The position numbers were made by a program, and so were the translations under genes. A stretch of DNA of 16,274 nt, from positions 1 through 16,274 of the forward strand of contig CALMMI010000531.1 of the NCBI GenBank assembly GCA_937868245.1, written 5' to 3'. Below the pieces are notes generated by a model. That model searched no databases. It saw only the letters and a program-made list of their open reading frames with translations, and was not told where the DNA came from. Below, piece by piece: positions 1-8,403 of this stretch (position 1 is the stretch's first letter; the number at the start of each line of letters is the position of its first letter). This DNA comes from an uncultured Ignavibacteria bacterium (GTDB lineage Bacteria; Bacteroidota; Ignavibacteria; Kapaibacteriales; UBA961).

Positions 1-1081
1 CCCAAACGGAAAATTCAACCGGAGCACCGGTTATTGCTGTTGAAAAGAGTGCTGTAGCATTGCCGTTTGAAGGATTTGGATAGAGTGCTACACTTGATGC
101 TAATGAACCGTTTTCTTCAACAGATGTGGAAGAGAGGGCTTGTGATTCAAAAGATATGTAACCTGTTGATAAATCAAAAGCAGTAAAAACGATACGGGTG
201 ATTTTTCCGTCCGCTGTTTGAACAAAATATGCAAGACTGTCGCTCACAACGTATGAAGTTCCATTAAAGGATTTCCAGTTAAATCCGATAGCGCCGATGT
301 TTTCTTCAAATGTAAGTCCTTCTGAAGTAGCAGTTTTCTGACTTCCTCCCTTATAGACTGCAGTTTTAACCGACTTGTTGGTAAGTACACCAGTTACATT
401 ATACTCTGTTGAACCTACCATGGTTGTGTATTTACCAAAAAACAGATCCCACTTTGCCGGTTCACGATCGATAGATGTACCTGATTCCATAGAGAAATAT
501 CCGAAGTTTTTACCTGAGAAATCTGATTTTTTAACTGTTTTAGTTTGTAAGTCCGAACCATCGATATTTGCATAACGGAATGAATATTCACCACCTCCGA
601 GAGCGTCAATTATCAGTTTTTTGATTTGTTTGTTGGCAAGTTTTACTACAAATACTTTTGAAGCTGTTACAAAATGGTTGTTGACATTGTAAACACCCCA
701 TCCGAAATCACTATCATTATTTTCGTCTTTCCCCATGTTAAACGCTCCGTTCGACCAAGTGGTTATAGAATTTAAAAGTTGTGGCTGAGCAAAAACAGCA
801 GTAGTATCAATCGCGCTGTCAAAAGAGTCTCCATTGGAGCCGGGTACACTCCAAACTGCCAAACCTTTTGCAGTATTTGCCAAAACAGACGATGTATAAC
901 CCTGATTTTCAAAGGCAATATCCCAGTTCGCCATTGGAGACGATGCCTGACTTCCTGAAAAAGAGTAGTAAACATTATTAACATAACCTGCACCAAGTAC
1001 TACAGAATCAACAGTTTGAGCTTTTGAATGCAATGAACCGCAAACAAAAGCGAGAACAAGAAAAGAGAAGAACTTTACCAT
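1..1081 (-). CDS. HmuY-like secreted protein with T9SS sorting domain (C-terminus cut by window edge)
   Basis: This is an open frame of 360 codons from an ATG at 1081 to the left edge, so the stop codon is outside the window. The N-terminus is a clear Sec signal peptide: a Lys, a hydrophobic stretch (FFSFLVLAFVCG), and probable cleavage near residue 22 after SKAQ. The mature part resembles the HmuY haem-binding family: an early NWDIAF motif (about residues 47-52), a second KWDLFF, and a late YFVQTADGKITRIVF segment like the family's 'RTADGKYAK' strand. From residue 331 the VALYPNPSNG motif starts a type A T9SS C-terminal sorting domain, predicting export through the outer membrane and attachment at or release from the surface. 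Haem binding itself is not shown. The gene has its own promoter and is separated from the upstream operon by a terminator, so it is probably an independent unit. Confidence 0.85.
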   Translation of the reverse strand, partial: MVKFFSFLVLAFVCGSLHSKAQTVDSVVLGAGYVNNVYYSFSGSQASSPMANWDIAFENQGYTSSVLANTAKGLAVWSVPGSNGDSFDSAIDTTAVFAQPQLLNSITTWSNGAFNMGKDENNDSDFGWGVYNVNNHFVTASKVFVVKLANKQIKKLIIDALGGGEYSFRYANIDGSDLQTKTVKKSDFSGKNFGYFSMESGTSIDREPAKWDLFFGKYTTMVGSTEYNVTGVLTNKSVKTAVYKGGSQKTATSEGLTFEENIGAIGFNWKSFNGTSYVVSDSLAYFVQTADGKITRIVFTAFDLSTGYISFESQALSSTSVEENGSLASSVALYPNPSNGNATALFSTAITGAPVEFSVW

Positions 1082-1193
1082 AAAAATACCGTAGAAATAA
1101 ATGAATGAATTGAAGTTGACAAGATTTACTCATGATGAAGCAGAAGCAAGAACAAAGAAAAAGATTCTTTATTTGGACTTAATCTTAATAAGG

Positions 1194-1225
1194 CAAAGTT
1201 ACGATATGTTTTTGTTCTATGCAAA
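1194..1225 (-). promoter_or_regulatory. Bacteroidetes-type promoter for the T9SS cargo gene
   Basis: On the minus strand a TTTG (plus-strand CAAA 1222-1225) is followed after 20 bases by TAACTTTG (plus-strand CAAAGTTA 1194-1201). This matches the Bacteroidetes sigma consensus of a -33 TTTG and a -7 TAnnTTTG separated by about 19-21 bases. Transcription would begin near 1187, leaving a leader of roughly 105 bases before the ATG at 1081. No Shine-Dalgarno sequence is visible before that ATG, as is usual in this phylum. Confidence 0.7.
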
Positions 1226-1690
1226 CGGAAAAAATCAAAGTCTTAAATTATTGATTGATGATATGAAATTGCGATAAGGATTTTACGTTGCTGTATTTTT
1301 TGCTAAATTGAGAGAAGTGAATAGGTTGAAGAAGGTGTTGCCGGTGTCCGATTGGCAGGTTTTTTTAAAGAATTAGTAAATATAGATACAGACCGGATTG
1401 AAGGGGCAATATGAATCGGTTCTAAAGGATAAGAATTGAGAAACTCACTTTGTGAAAGGGCAGGGTGAGGGGTAAGTTGGATTGGTTTTGGAATGCACAA
1501 CTTGACTTATATAAGGGCATTCTTCGTTTGCGTGTAGTATGTTGATTGATGTAATCGTAATACTTCTTGATTTCAAACGGTGAACTAAAGTTCTGTTTTG
1601 TGTAGCAGTCTGCTTTGATATGCTATCTTCATCATCCGGTTGGATTGCTATCCGGTGGTTATCGTATCAAATGGCATCCTGAATCGTTTT
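1226..1690. other. Intergenic region, no convincing gene
   Basis: About 465 bases between the cargo-gene promoter and the operon terminator. Small open frames here have unnatural composition and no recognisable domain. One minus-strand stretch, about 1622 down to 1510, reads in one frame without stops and looks protein-like (for example FSSPFEIKKYYDYINQH) but has no start codon next to it, so it may be an eroded gene fragment. No RNA gene, insertion sequence or CRISPR repeat is visible. Confidence 0.5.
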
Positions 1691-1737
1691 GTAAAAAAAT
1701 AAAAAGCAGCAATTCCATTATTGAAATAGCTGCTTTA
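1691..1737 (-). terminator. Intrinsic terminator of the lipid-binding-protein operon
   Basis: On the minus strand AAAGCAGC (plus 1729-1736) pairs perfectly with GCTGCTTT (plus 1703-1710) across an 18-base loop that can pair further. It is followed directly by a T-rich tract (TTTATTTTTTT, plus 1702-1692). It lies about 54 bases after the stop of the last operon gene, the right place to end the whole minus-strand transcript. Confidence 0.85.
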
Positions 1738-1790
1738 ATTTGTAGTAGGTTCTTTTTAAAATTTCTTACCCGAATGGAGCAGCTTATAGC

Positions 1791-2471
1791 TTATAAGCTT
1801 TGGCATTGAGGCAGAGCATTATTAACCTGTGTATTCAGCACAGGTTTTAAAGCACTTGATATTGCCCCTTTGATTTGCCCATTGAACAAACCAATAATGA
1901 GGCTTGTTAACGGACTCAGAAATGTATTGAAAATCCCCAAGCCGTCAATATTGACGCTAACGTTGCTGTAATTAATATCCAAAGCACTTATTGTAACTGA
2001 ATTTAAACAAACCTGACTGCCATTTACACTTGCTGAAAACGAGCCAGACGCACCTCCTGACACTCCCGAAACAACGGCTGAACCACTAATCCCAACTGTC
2101 GGATGGATAAAACCACATTTTGCTTCAAACTCTCCTCCTACACTTGCGGATAGGTTTGAAGATAACGAAGCACTCAAACTGATTGCTCCATTCAGTTTGC
2201 TTGGATCCTGCGGGTCGGTTTGAATTGAACTAATAATGATTGAGTTGATTGCAAAAGATCGTAACCCTTGCAAGTTTCCTACATAGTAGCTTGCATTTGC
2301 AGAGGCATCACATATACCTAAATCTATAGAACCTAAATTGTCTGATCCGTTTGCCACCTGCCCCCAAGGATCTAAATGGTTGCTGATAATTGTATTTTGA
2401 ATACCCGAATTTATAGAGGGTAACATGTTGGCAATAATCTTATTTAAAAGTTGTTCAATAGGACTGCTCAT
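1791..2471 (-). CDS. Putative TULIP-like lipid-binding protein, 226 aa (last gene of operon)
   Basis: No exact family is recognised, but the layout reads like a takeout / juvenile-hormone-binding or BPI-type tubular lipid-binding protein. It has an amphipathic N-terminal helix (residues 4-30), LDP at 33-35, a GLRSFAI strand at 69-75, and a Gly/Ser-rich set of alternating strands (95-155). The strand pair LDINYSNVSVNIDG is followed by a long C-terminal amphipathic helix (about 180-220) ending in NNALP. There is no signal peptide, although four Cys residues (54, 119, 155, 223) could form disulfides if it were exported. It is the promoter-distal gene, 57 bases after its neighbour and just before the terminator. 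The expected role is binding a hydrophobic ligand in a tubular cavity; this is inference from pattern, and another beta-rich fold remains possible. Confidence 0.6.
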   Translation of the reverse strand: MSSPIEQLLNKIIANMLPSINSGIQNTIISNHLDPWGQVANGSDNLGSIDLGICDASANASYYVGNLQGLRSFAINSIIISSIQTDPQDPSKLNGAISLSASLSSNLSASVGGEFEAKCGFIHPTVGISGSAVVSGVSGGASGSFSASVNGSQVCLNSVTISALDINYSNVSVNIDGLGIFNTFLSPLTSLIIGLFNGQIKGAISSALKPVLNTQVNNALPQCQSL

Positions 2472-2528
2472 AGTATTAATTTTTGAAATGTGTATAAAAA
2501 GTAAATATAAGTACTGATTTTTTTTGTT

Positions 2529-3224
2529 CTAAGCACTAAGTACATTTCGAGCAGCTATAGTGCTGTATTGACTTATTGCTTGTAAAATATTTGGCTGATT
2601 GAGTGCATCGGCAACACCAGAAACAATTCTTGAAAGGATTGCATTCTGATTCAAAATGGAGCTGATAAACGGAGACATTTGTGAATCTGCCGAATCTAAT
2701 GTTAATGTAATTGTAATATTACTTTTGTCTGCAACTGCACCGATGGCTAAACTTGTATAGTTCACTTGAACTTGTCCAGCTGTTCCATCGCTGGATGTTG
2801 CCGTAAAATTTCCCGTGAGCTCACTTGATTTAATGGTAATATATAAACCTCCTTTAAAAGATGGAGTACCGTCAGGCACAACTAATAAACCTGCCGATAT
2901 TGTGAATTGATTAGGGACATTATCCGGTGGAGCTTCTGTGTTTGGCATTTCAGCAACGAAGTTAACATCGTTGCCATTTACCGTTATCACCGGCTTACCG
3001 TTGTTTTTTTTGATTTGCACATTACTTAACCCTTGAATGGAAATATTCTGCAACGAAAGAGCCATTGATACACCAAGAACTGATTGTGATCCAAGGCTTA
3101 ACTCAGATGCAGTGAACGGTTCTAATGTTGGATTGGAAGAACTCCTTACAATTTTTGACAAGTAAAAATCAGAAGGAGGAGTTGTTAAATAAATAATCAA
3201 CAATTGAGAAAAGGAGTTAGCCAT
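2529..3224 (-). CDS. Putative TULIP-like protein, 231 aa, relative of the 238-aa and 546-aa proteins
   Basis: This protein is clearly homologous to the product of 10287-9571: both share YLTTP..DFY near the start, then SSNPTLEPF (29-37), a DLG/SLGS strand, ISIQGLSNVQI (61-71), a PNTEAPP loop (94-100) and a helical C-terminus (about 185-230). LEPF followed by an isxGLSN strand closely mimics the 'LDPL ... vkGLsnf' signature of the takeout / juvenile-hormone-binding family, a branch of the TULIP superfamily that holds isoprenoid and lipid ligands. No signal peptide or membrane segment is visible, so a cytosolic location or non-Sec release is expected. It lies between the giant beta-rich protein gene and the terminal 226-aa gene. 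Homology within the operon is certain by eye; the fold is inferred. Confidence 0.65.
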   Translation of the reverse strand: MANSFSQLLIIYLTTPPSDFYLSKIVRSSSNPTLEPFTASELSLGSQSVLGVSMALSLQNISIQGLSNVQIKKNNGKPVITVNGNDVNFVAEMPNTEAPPDNVPNQFTISAGLLVVPDGTPSFKGGLYITIKSSELTGNFTATSSDGTAGQVQVNYTSLAIGAVADKSNITITLTLDSADSQMSPFISSILNQNAILSRIVSGVADALNQPNILQAISQYSTIAARNVLSA

Positions 3225-3292
3225 ATAATTGAAAGTATAAATGAATAAATAAGTTGTTAATAATTAAAGACTTGGACTTCGTTAAAAAATAT

Positions 3293-6200
3293 TTACAGCG
3301 ATACTAATGCTTGGGTTAATGCACAGATAGGGAATACTACATTTAGGATAGTGTTTATATCATCCTTACTTAGTCCGGGGAATATACTCGAGAGAGCACT
3401 TTCAATTTGATCGTGTGCCCACCCAAGAGCACTTGCAGCATACTTTGCCCATTTTTTAGGATCTTTAAACAAATCTTCTAAGAAATCCTTGATAGCATTA
3501 AAGAGTATCTCGGGCAAATCTTCAAAGGTCTTCGTTGCAATATCAATGGATATAGTTCCTACATCTAAAGTTTCGCCTCCGAGTTCGAACTTGACCCCAA
3601 GTTTGGCTCCTATATCTGAAGACTTCACGTGAAAATCTACCGTACATTTTGCTCCTGTACCAATACTGAATTTTCCTAGAGAACCAAGGTCGATATCCTT
3701 AATTCCAACTCTTAAGTTACCCCCGATATTCATATCGGAAATACTTGAAAATGCTCCCTTCAACTCTCCGGTAACAAGAACGGGTACAATATCTCCGGAG
3801 ATATCAAAAGATGCTCCTGATGTTGAAATGTTTACAAATGCAGATTTGGTCATCCCCAATATTTTAATTGCTCCGTTAATATAGAAATGAGGTGATTGGA
3901 ATTCTTTTACCGGATTGGTAGGATCGCTAAAAGTAGATATGGACACAATGGGTCCACCAGAGCCTTCTGCAGCCTTGATGCTGAATAAGTTCTCGTTCCC
4001 AATTACAATAGCGTCCATTTGTGCATCAACAGCAATACCCCTATTCTTACTAATATCTACCGTCATCGATGCTTTAAAGCCTAGGAATTCTATTGCACCA
4101 TTTATATAGAACCCTTGGGGGAAAGTGGGTAGATTTCCGATATTGGTATCATCGGGTGCACAATAAAACTGTGCTTCGGTTGAAACAGTTATAGTATTAC
4201 CTGACAATTTAAAAGCATAATGTCTCATCTTGGTCATATCAGTGTAATACCAAAGCGACCCCTTTGTATTCACAACCAATAAAAACTGAGACTGAGTGGT
4301 AGGTATTGTCAATCCACCCTTGGCAAGGCATTGGGCAGCAACATTTGCCAACTGAAGGTTATTCAAATCATCAGCTAATGTTGCATCAATTGTAAATTCA
4401 TGAGTACCTTTTACTGCAACAGTGTTTAATACCTCATCTATATCCGAGGGAATTGCGCCTTGCGTAAATGTTTCCAATACGTCACCCAAATGCAGGTCGC
4501 TCACTGAGCCTGCAACTAAACTCTTGGAAGGAGTTACGGAATCAAAGAAAACTGCAATCGATGATTCAAACGTTGTAACATCAATAGTTGCTGCAACACC
4601 CAAACTTGGGATGCCTTCGAAGTTAATACCAATTTGCAAAGCCAGTTTACTTATTTTGAAAATGCTGAACTCTATAGCAGTATCACCATCCATTGTACCG
4701 GAAATAAATGCTCCATTAAGTACAAATAGTGCTTTGAAAGTAAATGTTTGTTCATGGCCTTGTATGGTCACTTTCATAGTTCCTTCAAGGAACAGCCCTA
4801 ATACATTGTTAACAATACTTCCACCAAACTTACAGCTGAATGGCATCTTCATAATTGTTGTATCATAGCTCACAAAAAGTTTGGAACTTTCTGAAGGTAC
4901 TTTACTTACCTGTAAGGTGATGCCGAGTGTAGGATTGACACCCAAGAACTTCATCAACAGATTCTGACCTTTATCGGAGGTATCAATTGTCCATTCTGCA
5001 TAAATATTTAAGCCGTCAACCAAACTGGCAGCTTGCCCGGGAAGGGTGATAGTCTTACTTCCTAAAATAGGATTGTTGAATGCAGCGGTATCGGGGAAAT
5101 TAAATGACGGGTTTTTAAATGAAGATACAACCAGTAAGAATTTGTTCATTTTGAACATACTCTCGAACGTTGATAGAAAGCCTAAACCGGATAGAGATGA
5201 TGGCAACCCTCCGGTCATATCCAAACCAAATGCAACACCCCATTCGGTATTTACTTTTTGTACTTGCAGTGCGAGCAATCCAAACCCTTCAACCTGCGTT
5301 GCAAGTTGAAAAGTATAGTCATTCCCTTGTTTCTGGAGAAGTACGCTGTTATTTGTAAACGTCAAGTTGAAATTATCAGGAAGGGCAACACTCTGATTGG
5401 TTAATGCTCCAAGTATGCCGTTTAATGATGTAGTTGGAATATATGAGCGGATTGCTACATTATTACCTGGGGTGGAATAGGCAATATCCAACCTGGCGAA
5501 ATCTTCTATTGTTATTATCCCGCTTACATTACCGGACGCAGAGCCATTCTCGTAGGTGAAGCCAAGGCATACATTTTCAACAATCAGGTTCTTAGGACCT
5601 AATGGTATGATGAATGGATTCGGCTGGTTTGCCATCATCAACCCCATGGAGTAAGACTCTCCGGGTGTTACGCTTACCTTGAAATTATTAATAGTTAAGT
5701 CACTTGGTGCAGGAATACCGGGTGCATATTTATTCAGTATTGTATGTAGCGGGATAGTATGTTCACCGTCTAATTCTGCAAAAATTGCGAACCCATCATT
5801 GTTACTTGCATAGATGTTAAATGGAATTTCTTCAATAGCTAAACTTCCGAACACGGTTACAGTAAACTCTCTTTCGTTGAAGTCGGTTGATGTGCTGAAT
5901 GGATAGCTAATATCAAAGGTTGTTCCGATGCTGACAACTTCCAAATGGTTGGTTTGCCCTTCTTTGTCACCCCAAATCACCCAATTAAGATCGGGGATTC
6001 CTATCGTAAACGAAGTATCAGAAATTGTTATATCAGTTAAATCACTATAGTCCACCGAAATGCTTGCGCTCATCAGTTCAAGTTTAGCCAATGCCGACCC
6101 TGCTTTTTGGATTACATCCGGCAACTGGCTTAATGGGCTGTCCGAAGATCCGGTAAATCCTGCCAATTGAGCGAAATTACTTAGTGAAGCACCTTGGAAC

Positions 6201-7183
6201 ATACCTATTAAGGTAAACTCATCCATACCATACGTTATCGGAGAGACCATGTCAACATGGAAACTTTCCGAACCTCCGCTTGTAACTCCCATTGAACCCG
6301 TGTAGGCTGCAATAGGGATAAAGCGAGGGTTTGTGTTATACAAAATCCAATCAGTACTTATTGGAGTATAAATAAAGAGCGTTTTTGCATTAAAGTTGAT
6401 TGAACTTGTAATGTCGTATTCCAACCCTAAGTTAACTTGGAGTAATATTCCCGGTAATCCTTTAGGAAATTTATCGGTTATAGTCCACGGGAAAGCAAAT
6501 TGCTGAGGAGAATCTAGAAATTGAGCTGCGAGCGTTTCAGGCTTTTCAGTTGGTAACGGTTTACGAATAGTGCCGGAAACAGTTAATTGATTCGTAGATT
6601 TAAATAAATTTTCAATAACTCCTAAAAATCCTTCCGGACGGAGATACCCGGCAAAGTTAATTCCCCATTCAAGGGTAACATTAAACTCTGTTTCCAACAT
6701 CTTTTGGCTTGTCACTATAAAATATGAATGAAAGAAATCCAATTTACTTATAGGAACAACTTCAATTGCCTCGTATGTTTGCGTAAGTCTATTAAAATTA
6801 ATAGCCTGACTGTTGTCAGTAACTTTTGGAAGATTAGGAAAACTGTACGAGAAACTCCAATTAGTTGCAGTAAGCGCATCGCCAATCACAGTATATTTAG
6901 AAGCAATTTGAACTTGCTGGGCAGTATCCACACTAAAAGTTACCGTTACACTTAAACCGTGCACGCCTAAAAAATTGGAAGTACCTTTTAATACTACCTT
7001 GCTTGTGTTGTCATCTTCCGAGACAAATTGAGCATTATCTATAACAAACGGCAATCCGTCGTAACAGTAGATGAGCAGTTCATCAATATTGCTTGTAAGT
7101 GTACCCGAAGAAATAGACACAAGTTGACTCTTGAGTTGCCCGTTTTCAACACCGAGTTTATTTTTAAGATCAGTAAAATTCAT
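3293..7183 (-). CDS. Giant repetitive beta-rich protein, 1296 aa, function unknown
   Basis: I do not recognise a named domain. Nearly the whole length alternates hydrophobic and polar residues, as in beta-strands, and a loose unit recurs: Gly, a short hydrophobic strand, a turn, another strand. Examples are FGSLAIEEIPFNIY (near residue 444), SGIITIEDFARLDI (near 555), FYINGAIEFLGFKA (near 1024) and FYINGAIKILGMTK (near 1098); the last two are about 74 residues apart. A similar NFLGVHGLSVTVTF strand occurs near residue 70. The last 80 residues change to amphipathic helix rich in Lys, Trp and Ala. There is no signal peptide, sorting motif or transmembrane segment. The ATG at 7183 is 48 bases after the nitrilase-like gene. 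Possibilities include a long hydrophobic groove for lipid or a structural scaffold; neither is shown by the sequence. Confidence 0.55.
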   Translation of the reverse strand: MNFTDLKNKLGVENGQLKSQLVSISSGTLTSNIDELLIYCYDGLPFVIDNAQFVSEDDNTSKVVLKGTSNFLGVHGLSVTVTFSVDTAQQVQIASKYTVIGDALTATNWSFSYSFPNLPKVTDNSQAINFNRLTQTYEAIEVVPISKLDFFHSYFIVTSQKMLETEFNVTLEWGINFAGYLRPEGFLGVIENLFKSTNQLTVSGTIRKPLPTEKPETLAAQFLDSPQQFAFPWTITDKFPKGLPGILLQVNLGLEYDITSSINFNAKTLFIYTPISTDWILYNTNPRFIPIAAYTGSMGVTSGGSESFHVDMVSPITYGMDEFTLIGMFQGASLSNFAQLAGFTGSSDSPLSQLPDVIQKAGSALAKLELMSASISVDYSDLTDITISDTSFTIGIPDLNWVIWGDKEGQTNHLEVVSIGTTFDISYPFSTSTDFNEREFTVTVFGSLAIEEIPFNIYASNNDGFAIFAELDGEHTIPLHTILNKYAPGIPAPSDLTINNFKVSVTPGESYSMGLMMANQPNPFIIPLGPKNLIVENVCLGFTYENGSASGNVSGIITIEDFARLDIAYSTPGNNVAIRSYIPTTSLNGILGALTNQSVALPDNFNLTFTNNSVLLQKQGNDYTFQLATQVEGFGLLALQVQKVNTEWGVAFGLDMTGGLPSSLSGLGFLSTFESMFKMNKFLLVVSSFKNPSFNFPDTAAFNNPILGSKTITLPGQAASLVDGLNIYAEWTIDTSDKGQNLLMKFLGVNPTLGITLQVSKVPSESSKLFVSYDTTIMKMPFSCKFGGSIVNNVLGLFLEGTMKVTIQGHEQTFTFKALFVLNGAFISGTMDGDTAIEFSIFKISKLALQIGINFEGIPSLGVAATIDVTTFESSIAVFFDSVTPSKSLVAGSVSDLHLGDVLETFTQGAIPSDIDEVLNTVAVKGTHEFTIDATLADDLNNLQLANVAAQCLAKGGLTIPTTQSQFLLVVNTKGSLWYYTDMTKMRHYAFKLSGNTITVSTEAQFYCAPDDTNIGNLPTFPQGFYINGAIEFLGFKASMTVDISKNRGIAVDAQMDAIVIGNENLFSIKAAEGSGGPIVSISTFSDPTNPVKEFQSPHFYINGAIKILGMTKSAFVNISTSGASFDISGDIVPVLVTGELKGAFSSISDMNIGGNLRVGIKDIDLGSLGKFSIGTGAKCTVDFHVKSSDIGAKLGVKFELGGETLDVGTISIDIATKTFEDLPEILFNAIKDFLEDLFKDPKKWAKYAASALGWAHDQIESALSSIFPGLSKDDINTILNVVFPICALTQALVSL

Positions 7184-7231
7184 AATCTTTTGTTTTAATT
7201 GATAAAAGGAATCAGTTTGTATAGGGTATAA

Positions 7232-8359
7232 TTAAGGAAGGGCAACTCGGTTATAAATAATCAAACTTTGCTGGAAATAGAAATTAAGATCAGCACCTGC
7301 CGGAGCCGGAACTGTTCTATTTGGGCCAGGAAGATTAACGGTTTGTGTAACTCCAATAGGAGCAGCGTATTGTGCCGATGAAGGAATGCTTCCGTAGGTA
7401 GTAACGACTGGGATGGGGACTGTTGGGTCAACTACATACCCAGTAACTCTCCTTATTTCTACCTGAGGTTGTATTACAGTGTCAGTACCATAGCCGTCGT
7501 TTCTAAGAATGTACCCATTGTTACGAACAGCAACGTTAGCATCATCAATATCCATCCCCCCTGCGGTAAGCAGTTGTAATGAAATATTCTTTCTACTTGG
7601 CCTAAGGCAGCCTGTTCGCCAATTACTACCATCGGACAGGACGTTTTTAAGGAGCTCCAAGCCATGCTCTAAACAGATTTCCACTCCACATTGTGTTCCA
7701 TAGTGTTCTATTACATGCTTCCTTCTTTTTGCAAGAGTTTGGTAATATCCGGGTAATGCTGTAAACTGTGACTGGTTTCCTGGATGCAACGGACCTACCG
7801 GCAAGCCATCTATTTGTGAATCTTGCTCTTTTTCTAATACATGTGTTTGAGTTGACCAAAATCCTACTTTTACATACTGACAAGAGTTGAAGTAAACATT
7901 TGCAGGCGTTGGGGTTCTTTTACCAATTGCACCTGTACCTGTCCACATAATCGTTCCGGGTATAATCAACCAATTCCTAAATCTCCATTCATTCGATAAT
8001 ACCTTTAATGCTGCCTTTATTTGTCTATACTCCACATAATTATATGCAGGTCCGCCGGTACCGTTTGCAGTTGTAGGGCGGAAGTAGAATTCGGGAGCCA
8101 TAAACACTTTTAACGTGTATCTGTCATCAGGTAATGTTGCAAGTGTCGTTGCAGCAGTAATCATAGCCAGATAAAAACGAGCTACACGCTCTCTGGCGTC
8201 AACATTTGTGATACCATTAATAGTAGCGTTCACAATACCGTCAAGCGCAAGTTGAGCAGTAGCTGTACCCATCGGCATCTCAAGGAAACCACCACCAGCG
8301 TCTTCACAAACAGTCGGAACTCTATAAGCAATAAATCTGAGCTGTGTAAAATTGTTCAT
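7232..8359 (-). CDS. Nitrilase-superfamily (carbon-nitrogen hydrolase-like) protein, copy 2, 375 aa
   Basis: The three segments carrying the Glu-Lys-Cys triad of the nitrilase superfamily are visible in order and at normal spacing: VFMAPEFYF (Glu90), HVLEKEQ (Lys177) and GVEICLEHG (Cys229). WLIIPGTIMW (130-139) matches the strand that typically precedes the lysine loop. The family hydrolyses or transfers acyl groups at non-peptide C-N bonds, using a Cys thioester intermediate; apolipoprotein N-acyltransferase is a member, so acyl transfer is also possible. The length exceeds the usual 260-300 residues because of a C-terminal extension after about residue 300 that ends IIYNRVALP. It is a tandem duplicate of the upstream gene (9546-8404), sharing even the bases AGACTTATGA around the start. 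No signal peptide is seen. The substrate is unknown. Confidence 0.75.
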   Translation of the reverse strand: MNNFTQLRFIAYRVPTVCEDAGGGFLEMPMGTATAQLALDGIVNATINGITNVDARERVARFYLAMITAATTLATLPDDRYTLKVFMAPEFYFRPTTANGTGGPAYNYVEYRQIKAALKVLSNEWRFRNWLIIPGTIMWTGTGAIGKRTPTPANVYFNSCQYVKVGFWSTQTHVLEKEQDSQIDGLPVGPLHPGNQSQFTALPGYYQTLAKRRKHVIEHYGTQCGVEICLEHGLELLKNVLSDGSNWRTGCLRPSRKNISLQLLTAGGMDIDDANVAVRNNGYILRNDGYGTDTVIQPQVEIRRVTGYVVDPTVPIPVVTTYGSIPSSAQYAAPIGVTQTVNLPGPNRTVPAPAGADLNFYFQQSLIIYNRVALP

Positions 8360-8403
8360 AAGTCTTTATAATACATATATTAATAATGTGTTTCTTGTTT
8401 GCA

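Noticed and set aside
1303..1500. Minus-strand 65-codon frame containing LTPHPALSQSEF
   Set aside because: The phrase resembles the spurious translation of common intergenic CCCTCACCC-type repeats; there is no inverted partner strong enough to call a repeat and no sign of a real gene.
1615..1809. Plus-strand 64-codon frame
   Set aside because: It runs through the terminator hairpin and into the 3' end of the 226-aa gene; composition is not protein-like.
3225..3292. Possible internal promoters in operon gaps (CAAAnnTA on plus strand)
   Set aside because: No operon gap holds a good TAnnTTTG with an upstream TTTG at the right spacing; the near matches lack the final G or an upstream element.
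4422..4868. Plus-strand open frame of 148 codons
   Set aside because: It lies wholly inside the 1296-aa gene on the other strand, has no recognisable motif and looks like a reading shadow, as do the other plus-strand frames inside operon genes.
7647..7883. Minus-strand 78-codon frame overlapping the nitrilase-like gene
   Set aside because: It is in another phase within a well-supported conserved enzyme gene (triad segments present), so it is a shadow.
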